NCBI RefSeq assembly: GCF_037042905.1
Contig: NC_087254.1
Coordinates: 20,857,103 to 20,921,102, forward strand
Length of the DNA stretch: 64,000 nt
Direction: 5' to 3'
From: Lytechinus pictus
Taxonomy: Eukaryota > Echinodermata > Echinoidea > Temnopleuroida > Toxopneustidae
The notes beneath the pieces were generated by a model, which was not told where the DNA came from, searched no databases, and saw nothing but the letters and a program-made list of their open reading frames with translations. Shown here one piece after another: positions 1-10,800 of the stretch. The position numbers and the translations under genes were made by a program. The stretch's first letter is position 1. The number at the start of each line of letters is the position of its first letter.

Positions 1-56
1 GACGAGATCTGGCCCAACGACGACGACACGACGTCAATGCCGTGCAACAGACACAG
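1..56 (+). other. possible 3' end of an exon cut by the window edge
   Basis: The first 56 bases are open in all three forward frames and end at a good splice-donor sequence (cacag|gtacgt). They are GC-richer than the following 450 bases. This could be the end of an exon of a gene lying to the left. No family can be recognised from so few residues, and chance is a real alternative. Confidence 0.2.
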
Positions 57-509
57 GTACGTTCCACACATCGTGATCGACCGTTCGAAATCGAGATTCG
101 TAACAAAATAAAACGTTTTTAACTAAGCTTGGATGTTTTTAACCAGGATTGGATGTGTGGTCATGGTGGTGTGTTGAACAGTGGAGTGATTTCTGTGGGA
201 AAGTTCAATGATATTGAATGAAGCAGCATGCTCTGTTTGTGTGACTCGTTTTGGTTATTTCATTTAATAGGACCGTCAAGGACTCGCAGTATTCAGCGTT
301 GTCACATTTGAAAGGACACGAATAGTGGAAGTGACCAAGCGGGAAAATGGGGCCCCTGGTAAAAGACAAAGGAGTTTGAAAGATTTTTTTATAAGAACTG
401 GAGGGCAAGCTTCTAGGTGAAGGACGATAAAAGAAACTAGTCGAATTAGGACAGGTGAAGCGAAAGAGGGCGCAGTTTCAGAAAAAAATAAAACTCCTTT
501 CAAGTTTAT
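57..509. other. no recognisable feature
   Basis: AT-rich sequence lying outside the segmental duplication. Short open frames on both strands show no family signature and no convincing splice structure. I see nothing to annotate here. Confidence 0.5.
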
Positions 510-977
510 ATACGTCATTAGTTATAGTGCCTCGGGTTTTTTTCATCTCCGCTTTTCACATTAACCTGTCATGTTGTCTCTCGTTAATTCCAATCTTTAA
601 TACAATAGTTCTCTTGCTTTATATATGCTGCTATTTTCGTTTGTGCTTTAAAATATATTTGTGAACATACTCTGTTCTTGTTTATGTTCTCTGTATATTT
701 TAGTGACTTTAGTAGGACCAGATTGTGTAAAATAATTAGAGACACCAGATAATCCAGCTTATATCTTACATTCTGAAGTTTCAATTATCCAAAGATTAAC
801 AGGCCGAAAATGGAATAAGCCCTCAATGTTTATTTTCAAAATAATAACCAGATTGATTTAATTTATGAAATCTTGGCTCCGTAAGTGATTAAAGAAACTT
901 CTTTCGACAAGTAAAACTGAGGGTACCAATTATCGATAAAGATAAAATGATGAAATGTTTCTTTTTTTATAATGATT

Positions 978-2633
978 TTAAATGACTAATGATTGAAAAT
1001 TTAAGATGTTCCTAAAAATAAGAACATCATCTGCAAACACAACACAAGGAGATAGAGCATTATGGGAGATATCATTGACAAACAAGTTAAAAAGTGTGGG
1101 GCCCAGGACACTCCCTTGGGGGACGCCGCTTGGGACATCAATCCAGTCCGATGAAGAGCCTAAAACAACTCGCTGAGATCTGTTGGAGAGAAAGGAGTGA
1201 ATCCAGTTCCATAAACTACCTTGAATGTTAAATGATTTGGCAAGTTTATACAAAAGCTGTGCGTGTGGCATTCTGTCGAATGCTTTCGACATATCTAAGA
1301 AGACTGCATCAATCCTGGGTGCACGGGTTTTGTCCAAGGTACAACTCCACTGGTGATAAACATTTGTCAATTGTGTTACACAGCTCTTACCAGAGACAAA
1401 ACCATGCTGCCCAGGATTGAGAAGTCCATTTGCATGAATATGTTCCTGGATGTTTTTAACGATGAAACCCTCAAGGAGTTTACAAAGAACTGAGGTGAGA
1501 GCAACAGGACGATAGTTCGTGACAAGTGGTTTGTCCCCACCCTTGAAAACGGGTGTAATGTGTGCCCGTTTCCAGGACAATGGAACTTTGCCACAACCTA
1601 AGGAGGTATTGAAAAGAATAGAAATAGGAAGTGAGATTTCTTCTGCAACTTCAAGAAGAATACTGGGAAGAATGCCGTCAGGTCCAGGAGACTTATTTCT
1701 CTGTAGACGAAGAAGAGCCAAGTGAACATGTAAAGAAGATACAGAGAAATGTGAAAGAACAGGAATGTACAAATTACAAGTAGGGGGGTCATCAGGTAGA
1801 GTACATTGATGACTGAATACAGAACTAAAATAGGAACTGAAAGCATCTACAATATCTCCAGGATTTGAAATATCTACATCATTAAACCTAAACTTAGGAG
1901 GAGGAGGCGAGTTTTTGCGAGTTCTTATAAAAGCCCCAAACCTACGTCTATTGTCATCACAGGCAAACAATGTGTTAACACATGTCCAATACGCTTTTCT
2001 ACAGTCCTTCTTCACATTATTTCTGACAGCTTTATAATTTAACCAGTCTACATGATTATGAGTTCTCCTAGCAAGTCTAAACAGAGAATGTTTTTCATTA
2101 ATCAGAGACCTGATTTCGGGTGTGATCCAAGGAGAGAGGCGATTCTTCCGTTTGTGCACATGTGGGATAGTTTCATTAATGGCAGCATCAAGAAAGTCTC
2201 TGAAGATTTCGTTGCACTCATGCACATCAGTTCCAGATAAAATAGCTCGCCATGGGATCAGATGAATGAGGTATCGAAGTCTCGCAAAATCTCCACGACG
2301 AACCTGTAGAAATGACCTCAAAGCGGCTCGTTGGGGCGAAGGTCTCGGAGAACGGATACGGATGTTAACAGCATGATGATCAGATGTCACTGGGTTACTT
2401 GAAGTATCAACGTGGATCAAGGAATAAGGCCGATTCGTATAAACAAGATCGATAATGGAACCTGAAACGACATCTCCATTGACCATGATTCTAGTAGACT
2501 GTTTCACCATCTGATCAAAGTTGAACTCCTCCATAAGCTCTGACAGTTGGTTCCGATTAGAAGAAAAGTTACCGGCCGACATGTTGACATTAAAATTCAC
2601 CCAACAGTAGGCAACCATCATAATTGTCAACAC
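978..2633 (-). pseudogene. LINE ORF, C-terminal part: end of endonuclease and truncated reverse transcriptase
   Basis: The first residues upstream of NFNVN are frame-shifted noise. The endonuclease then continues to the SDHHAV catalytic-histidine motif near residue 85. The reverse transcriptase starts around KSPGPDG (near residue 315), followed by NYRPVAL, GFVSGKSC, the palm motif FLDMSKAFD, GVPQGSVLGP and FADD (near 540). The protein ends within about ten residues of FADD, so the thumb and the C-terminal domain are absent. Residue conservation in the palm is good, which points to a fairly young copy apart from the frameshift and the truncation. Confidence 0.8.
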
Positions 2634-3330
2634 CTACAGCTTCAATCTCAGCTCTCAAGATATTCCAGTAGGAACTTGAACTGTTCGGAGGCCTGTACAA
2701 CAATCCAACTAGCCAAGAGGATCCTGGGGTAAAGGATAGCGATACCCATAAAAGTTCTCCTCTGTCACGTTGAATAACAGAAGTAATGACTTGCGGCTTG
2801 AGGGAATGTTTCGCAGCAAGGAGAACACCGCCACCCCGACGTCTACCACCTCGATCACGACGCAGTATCAAATAATCATCTGGGAAACCAAGTGCACAGT
2901 CATCAGTGTCAGTCCCCAACCAAGTTTCAGTTATGCATAGGAAATCTGGTTTCGAGGTCTGAAGAAAAACTATAAGCTCAGCCAGTTTGCTACTTATACT
3001 CCTTGCATTAAATAATGTACAAGACAACAGTGTGTTTGTTCCTCTAATAATGTTTATGTTGTCATCACACACTCTAGTAAGCATCGGATCAGGTCCAGGA
3101 TTGCATTCAATGTCATCAGAAGTGTATAACAAGCAGCGAAATGTTGAATAACTATAAGAATAATGTGGCATAGGCTTACCAGCTGGTCGAAGTTTATTTG
3201 GAGTCAAATAAATTCCTTTCAAGTGCATCATGTTGCAGGCACAAACAATGCAGTCTGTTGTCCCGACGAAGAGGAGGGCCAACAAAAACAGCTTAAACAT
3301 GCATCTCCATTTGCATTGGTAGCTGAGCAC
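2590..3330 (-). pseudogene. LINE ORF, N-terminal part: signal-like leader, 2A-like motif, AP-endonuclease
   Basis: A 246-codon frame. Residues 11-27 are strongly hydrophobic, resembling a signal peptide or signal anchor (MFKLFLLALLFVGTTDC). Residues 73-80 read D-I-E-C-N-P-G-P, which fits the 2A consensus D-(V/I)-E-x-N-P-G-P at which ribosomes skip a peptide bond. An endonuclease follows: FNARSI near residue 109, ITETWL near 134, and RRRGGGV near 160. The frame breaks at the GDFN catalytic motif, and the next frame (978-2633) resumes with NFNVN and later SDHHAV. 2A sequences at the N-terminus of APE-type LINEs are known from sea urchins. The combination with a hydrophobic leader is what makes this copy worth attention. 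It is not an intact gene. Confidence 0.75.
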
Positions 3331-3344
3331 GAGTAAGCAAGAGG

Positions 3345-3639
3345 CCTATGTTACATATACATGTAGGCTACTGTTAGAATGCAGAGTGCACATCCACCAC
3401 AAAAGTGTAGATGTGGGACCATATGCAAACTGATGGTGAAAGTCAGCACAGATCATTCCTCATAAATAGTGGTTTTAATGAGTTTACTCCAACAAAGATG
3501 ACACTAGAGCAGCTACAGTACTTACAGGAAGAAACAGGCTTGCTTTCTTACAAAATCAAGCAGTATGTAGTTGTAGATAAAACAGAGAATTAGCAGAATT
3601 TTGGCTGAAGAAAAAAAATTACAATAGAACTGTCTAAAT
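3345..3639 (+). other. unassigned stretch with a 60-codon frame
   Basis: A plus-strand frame at 3411-3593 contains TLEQLQYLQEETGLLSYKIK, a helical, charged pattern loosely like the second and third helices of a homeodomain-type fold. Homology is not established. The stretch lies directly before a mariner-like terminal repeat, so it may be the inner part of a decayed DNA element. I do not recognise a function. Confidence 0.25.
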
Positions 3640-3724
3640 TGTAGGTCATTTGTCTATTGTATTTGTGATTAAGTTATGCTAAATCATCTATAAATCTCGG
3701 TTTCGTTTTTTTGTGGGACGCACT
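3640..3724 (+). mobile_element. one terminal repeat of a Tc1/mariner-like element
   Basis: About 85 bases match the right end of the foldback element at 30506-31341, ending in gggacgcactg followed by TA. Unit B at the same place (about 25680) has the flank 'tattgtaaattg' without this end, so it arrived in unit A after duplication. The partner terminal repeat is missing to the left, where the LINE lies instead. Confidence 0.65.
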
Positions 3725-4434
3725 GTATTGTAAATTGATATCTTATGAAAATGGATTAAAATAAATGTATTTGAATTTAATTGAATTTAAAAAAATATAT
3801 ACTGGTATACTTTAGAGGATCCGACTGTATTTTTGAACTCATTGGAGTACAGCCCCTCTTTAATAGCCGTGAAACATTTTTATCATAAAAATTTCATTTA
3901 AACATATTAACTTCATCCATATATCTTACATGAAGTATATTCTATAAGAAAAAAAATCTAAGACGAGATGATAATTAATCATTAAGGATTTTTTCTTTCA
4001 ATAAATATTGATTTTCTTCCATTTCAAAACATTTTTCATAAAAATTAATTCATACAAAAATCAAATTGTTATGAAGAATATAAGTATGTACGTGTTGAGT
4101 TTAAAGAAGAAGGCGTATACCCTAAAAGCCGAGGCTTGTGGCGGGATACGCCTATAGACAAAAATACAATACAACAAAAAATACTGGCGATGGGGCCAAA
4201 ATTACAACAACAAATCGATGAAGAGATACAATTAATCATTAAACAAATCACTAGATAAATTTAAAAAAAAGATACAAGACAAACAACCAACAGTGATCAG
4301 AAGCAAAACTTGATTCAATAGATTTTAGTTATCAACCATTGAGTAATGGCGATAGATAAGCTACATGGAGCGTTGCTGACAAATTAAGTAGTTCTAAGCC
4401 AATCACATACATGGATTTAAGTAGCTTATAACGG
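3725..4434. other. non-coding unit-A spacer
   Basis: AT-rich sequence that aligns with 25680-26270 of unit B with small insertions and deletions. No open frame is shared between the two copies, so coding is unlikely. It lies downstream of the SDR copy A stop codon and may include its distal 3' flank. Confidence 0.6.
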
Positions 4435-4640
4435 TTGTACACTGTAAAACTTCCGGTGTTAAAAACAACTCAAGTCGAATGGGAGTTAAAATACACCATG
4501 GACTTTGAGTTTGGCACTGAATAGTGTTGCCAGAACGTGTAAAACACCAATGGGTGATCAACTAAGAGCATGAATTAAACACTGCATGATGTAAAGTAGC
4601 AGGTGCAGTCAATTCAGTTTTAACACCGCTGTGTTTTTTT
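4435..4640. repeat. foldback element with repeated ggtgtta/taacacc motifs
   Basis: It begins acactgtaaaacttccggtgtta and ends ttttaacaccgctgtgttt, with several further tgtta/taaca words in both orientations inside. The same element lies at 26280-26470 in unit B, so it predates the duplication. A related element is at 18128-18362. Confidence 0.55.
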
Positions 4641-4886
4641 TTCAGGGAAATACACATTGAGAAATGCTCCCCAAGTAATTTTAACAGTGTTTAATGGATT
4701 ATAATATGCTCATTGTTCAAGGGGAATATCAGTTATTGTAAAACGGAGGAGGGAGGGGTAAAAGAGAGAAGGAAAGGGGCGGGAGAAGAAAAAGGGGAAA
4801 CCGTTAAGAAAGGAGAAGGTGAAAGGAAGATAAATTGTGTAGGAGTAGAAAGTTTCATTGAGCGTTTTAAGGAAGAGATTATTTCC

Positions 4887-7800
4887 TCAATGCTTTGAAG
4901 CGGTCTGCATCATCATATACCAATTTTGCGCTGCAGCATCCCCGATACCGCCATTGAAGCGATCCCTCAGAAGTTTATTGGTATTCTCGTCGGTTCCACA
5001 TCGTAGGGCGGGGTCTTCCGATTTGATGCAATCTATAATGACGTCAGCAATCTCATCACTACTTTGGGCCGCTGCCATCATCGGGGCCATCAATGCACCC
5101 ATGAAACCTGTGAACATCTGCAATAAAAATGGTCGAAGAGAATATTTTCTTTAAAAGAACATACAAATAAAATGTAATTTAAGGCTACCGATGATACCAC
5201 ACTAAAATTTGAGTGGTAGATGGGATACGATGAACTGGGAACACAATGTGCTTGATTTTTAAAAAGCTGTTTTAAAAGCCTCTGTAAAATGCACTTTCCT
5301 TGGACTCCATTCTAAGCGATTAGTGCCCAGCGTACATCCAACACCCCTTTTAATCGATTTTTCCTATTGGAAGTCAATGCAGTTGATAATGTGGGCTTCG
5401 TATAGAGACATATATAAAATAAATTAAACAAAACAATAACATGTTAATCTCTGTTTGCAAATGATTAATTCCTTTTTTTGTACCAGAACCCCAACCCCTT
5501 CCATATTTTTTCTATGTTCCTTAAAAAGTACTAATAGAGATGAAGAGAGTGGCCATTTTTTAATTGTTATTTTGTTTGTCAATGGATGATTTGTATGATA
5601 CTTATTTTATGATGTTCATGTACCATGTTGATTTTAAATGGTCAAATAAATAAAATGAAATGAAATCTATTCGGTTTCACCTTCTTTGTTGGGACTTCTG
5701 CATCAGACGATTTAGCTTCTGGATCTTGGTTGGCAATCATGTTTTCTTGGAAACTGGTTAGAACTGGACCTGGGCAGACAGAACTGATCCTGAACGATGA
5801 AAAAAAAAAATATATGGAGTGTTTTATGTAAAATCGATTCAACCAAAATAAATAGCGATATCTAATGTTAAGTATTGAACCAACAGTAACGTATGTGGGG
5901 GATATTAGGAATCAAATGATCAAGGAACTTTTCGATTTTGACGTAAGCACGTCACACCGACTTTGTATGCAACGAACAAATTACATGAAGAACAGTTTAT
6001 CAATTTACATGGCAGTCTTCTGATGAAAACAAAGAAAAGTCATATGCAGTTTTTATTACATCGTTGTTCAGGCATGTGTTTGGTTCTAAAATAAAGACGA
6101 CACAAACTAGACGTTTTGAGAGGTATGTCTTGCCGTTCATTGCTGAGGCAAAAGTGAATAGGGGTATCCGTCTCCTTCGCATACTTTTTTTTCCAATTCA
6201 ATTCTTTATTCCATTTGAATTGAATTGAATTGAATTTATTCAAACCAGTCAAAGGAGAACAAAGTACAAACAAAACAAATGGTTACATTATAAAGAACTG
6301 AAACAAATGACAGGTTTGGGACCCCAAAGAAGCACAGCTTGTAATCAGGGGCCCCTGCATATGATATTTTACTCAAACATGGAATAACTATGAGAAGAAA
6401 AAAAAATACAAGGTATTTAAAGATCACAACAGGAACATTACCCACACGCAAGCATACACACACACACTCACCCAGACAAACACACCCTTTCACACTCCAA
6501 ACATGTCACCCCCAGGTGCAACTAACAACTGGACTTAAATTTATCAGGTAGGTATATATGACATAATTTCTTAAACCGAGACAGGGTACTGCTACTTCTT
6601 ATATCAGCAGGACACATATTCCATTCTTTAACGCAAATTGTTCTGAAGGATTTCAATTTAGCATTAATTCTAGCAAAGGGTTATGTCTCTGACGTGTGTT
6701 ATAATTATGAATCTTAGAATTACCACAAAAGTTTCTTGTTAAAAAGAACAATGCAGGGATTGGTATTTATACATGAAAATAACACAATTCAGCGAGACCA
6801 TTTCATTAAATGGTAACATATTCAACTGCAAAAAAGCGGGGAACTTGGAGCCAGATAATTTGAATTTGTTACATATCTTATAGCTTTCTTTTGAAGAACT
6901 TGTAGTTTACGTACATGAGTCCTATATGTATTCCCCCAAGTAATATTGCAATACATTAAATGTGGCACAATTAGAGCATTATATAAAGAAACCAATGTTC
7001 GTTGAGGTAAGAAATATCTTACTTTTGATATCACACCAACATTACGAGATACTTTAGAGCATACATTATTAAGGTGATAATTCCATGACAAGTATTCATC
7101 AACTGTGACACCAAGAAATTGCACACTTGAGCTGAATTCAATTTGTCGACCACCAACTATTATTGGATCTATATTATCAATGACACTCTTTCCCTTTGTT
7201 CTAAATAAAACACATTTTGTTTTACTTGTATTCAGTAACAGCTTATTACAACAAAACCAAGCAAAAACATGACAAATTTCAGTATTTACCTCCCGAATAA
7301 GACTTTGCAAGTTCTTATGAGAAAGTAATAAACAGGTGTCATCAGCATATAAAGAATATGTAAGCAATTTGGAAGAATTAAACATTATCATTAATATAAA
7401 TTAGGAAAAGCAGCGGACCAAGAACCGATCCTTGCTGTACTCCAAATTTAATATTTCTATATTCTGAGCTGACACCGTTGATAACTACAAATTGTGATCG
7501 GTTTTCTAGATAGCTTTTAAACCAGTTTAAAGCCATCCCACGAATGCCATAATATTCAAGTTTAATTAAGAGTATACTGTGATCAATGGTGTCAAAGGCT
7601 TTACTTAAATCAAGGAATGCACCAAGGCAAAATTTTCCATCATTCATAGCAGTGATAATCGTGTTAACCAAGTTTAATATACCCATGCTAGTAGAGCAAT
7701 TTTTCCTGAAGCCAAATTGATGTGGTGTCATGATATCATTATGCAGCAAATAATCATTTAATCTTTTGTACATTATTTTCTCTAAGATCTTTGAGAAGAT

Positions 7801-10800
7801 AGGCAACAAAGCAATTGGTCTATAATTTTCAATGCATTTACGATCACTCTTTTTGTACATAGGAACGATTTTAGCGATTTTTAACTTAATAGGAACAATA
7901 CCTTGAGTTATTGACTTATTGAAAACACGACACAATGGTTCAATTCAAAACATAATACAAAGTAATATAAAGTAATACAAATCAAATACTATTTTACAGA
8001 CGAGCATTCTTACTTCGTACAACAAAAAACAGTATAATATTGAGCATAAATGGAAATGAGGGGAGTCCACTAAAAAGCAAAGCTTTTAAAGTGTGGATCC
8101 CCCTTGGAAATGAAGAAAATATAATCGACTTATTCATATATGCGCTTATATACAGGAAAGAAAAAAGAGAAGGAACAAAAAGGTCGAAATCATATTGATG
8201 TAAGCATAATTACAGAACGAGTGCAAAGTTATTCACACAAAGAGGTCTTCGCTGTGAAGGATATGTTGCGCAATAGACAGAAGAAAAAGCAGAAAGAGAG
8301 AGGGTATGACAAGACATAGAAGACAAGACAAAACAAGAGACAAGACAAAACAAGAGACAGGACAGTACAAGACATGATAACATAATAATAAGTATAAAAA
8401 AAAAATTAAAGGAGGAAAAGTCAGAATGGGGAAGGGCTGACCACAAACCAGCTTGATCTGGTGAAGTAACAAAAGATGATATAACTGGACAATATAAGAT
8501 GACAAATAACAATCATTATCACCATGATCATCACCATCATCATTATTTTCGTCGTCACCGACAATGACCATACAAATAATGGGTCATTATCATGGTCACC
8601 GCTATCCTCGTAAAAAAGTCGTAGTTTGCATAATTTCTGTCTCCTTTCATTATGATAATGTATGTACCCTTATTCAAACATCCGACAACAGTATAAGTGT
8701 CATCGACGCATACGTCATTTTAACTATCAGTTACTATTATAATATTTGATAATCAGTGTCATCATCACCATCATTAGCATCATCGCTATCATAGACATGC
8801 AACTTCATATAATAGAAATCCAGTAATGACAGCTTCAGAATCACCACTACTTACAGCATTTTCATAATCATCAATAATCAATCACCATCATTAGCATTAT
8901 CATCATCATCATCACCATCATCATTATCATCATCATCACCACCATCACCACCACCATCATCATCATCATCATAATCACCATCATCATCATCATCATTATC
9001 ATCACCACCATCATCATCACCATCATCATCACCATCATTATCAACATCACCACCATCATCGTCATCATCATCACCATCGTCGTCGTCAATTATCATCAGC
9101 TTCATCATCCTCGTCACCGTCACGCTACCGTCGCCATTGTTATTTCCATTATACTCCTTGAAAAAAATATCACCCCTAACACCCTCATTATCATCATCAT
9201 CATCACCACCATCATCATCATCATCATAAACATCATAATCATCATCATCTTCATCATCATCATCACCACCACTACTATCATTGTCGTCGTCGTCATCATC
9301 ATCATCATCGACTACGTGAACTTCAGTAAGGTGTCACAAGTGCTGCATCCACAGTGTGACTTACTTGACATTAAAGCATTTCAATACAGGATGAAGAGCT
9401 TCTGTGAATCCTTCCATGGCAAACTTCGTTGCGCTGTAAACATCACTAAATGGAAAACCTTTCAAATTGAAGAAATAAAAAATAGACCATTGAGTTATAC
9501 AATTTATGGATGCTCTGAAATAATACAGATTTGTGGTAAGAATTTCAAAATAGAATCGGCAGAGATGTATAGTCTACTGTCATACCATACATAACACGTT
9601 GACGATGAATACCTATTGTTTTGAAGCAAATAATTGAACTTCATCTTATGTTTATTAAAGCAAATGCCAAAATGATACTATATAATGTCCACTCCATCCA
9701 TATCTAAATATTCGTTGTAAAACGCTTTGTTTTCAGGGATGATCAAGTTTAATGACTTGAGTTTTAGCTTCGGAGACTAAAATACGATTTACACATATAA
9801 CATTTTATATCTATAAGGATTGGAAAGCAAATGGATACATCGTTCGTTATTTCATTAAAAACTAACCCTTACCATTAATTCCGCCGATACTGCTAATATT
9901 GACTATACGACCTGACCTCTGTTGTTTCATGATAGGTATTACTTCCTGTGTCATCCGATATGTTCCTACGATGTTGGTTTCTGACATATTTCTCATATGA
10001 GCCATCGTCATTTCTTCAAGTGGTCTCATCCATCCAAATGCTGCGTTATTAACTATGAAAATGTAGACAAAAAAAATCAGACAGACATTAATTTTGCTCT
10101 TCCTTTGTTCTTCTTAAGACCGATATTGGTTCATGATTGTATTTGAATATTTTTGATGGGCTATTGAATTTTAATCAGTGGATTTCTTCCGCATTCCTTG
10201 AAGAGAATTTGAAAATTATTTTCGATTTCCAGTACAGGCTATGTTTGTTTCCACATCGTCCAACGGTGTCGCTCTTCCCGAACTGCTGAAAATTATGTAT
10301 ATAAGGAAATGAACAGATGAAGTGATTTCTTTAGAATATAGTATCAGAGTTTATTCAGATTCAGATTTATTTCCATCAGAAATGACATAAATATTGATAC
10401 AAATCACTTTCATACATTATAACAAATATTTGCGATACATATCATTGTCATTATAATCATATTAAAAAACATCCATGATAATTAACATATAAAGATATAT
10501 ACAAAATATGGTGCATTTCGTAGACAAATTATAATATATAATTTAAATAGAAAAAAAGGTATCTGTGGAAATGGGAGATTCACTCAAAAGCATATAGCTT
10601 GTATAATGTGAACCTCCCTCAAGGAAGAAAAAAGAGGAGAGAAAGAAAAAGGGGGGAGAGACGCAAAGGTTGCTATTTGCCTATGGAGACTTACTGAATA
10701 GATAACCCACAGAACAAGACAAAACTAAAAAAGAGTAAAATACCACGAAGAAAAAAACAAAAACAGGACGACAAAAGGAGAAATAAACATAAATAGAAAC

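Larger units (their letters stand above)
978..3340 (-). mobile_element. non-LTR retrotransposon, CR1/L2/Rex1-like, damaged
   Basis: On the minus strand this reads as an AP-endonuclease followed by a reverse transcriptase, the layout of APE-type LINEs. It sits within unit A between two stretches that are near each other in unit B (about 25030 and 25675), so it is an insertion or part of one. Two defects are seen. A frameshift near 2600-2630 falls at the endonuclease GDFN motif. The reverse transcriptase also stops about five residues after its FADD motif, where the sequence passes directly into unit-A flank. Loss of the 3' half is unusual, because LINEs normally lose the 5' end. Assignment to the CR1/L2/Rex1 group rests on the domain order and the 2A-like motif. 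Confidence 0.85.

Noticed and set aside
8871-9308. Open frames rich in Asp/Gly or Met/Val on the minus strand
   Set aside because: They are read-throughs of the (ATC)n microsatellite; the counterpart in the other unit has different length and frame.
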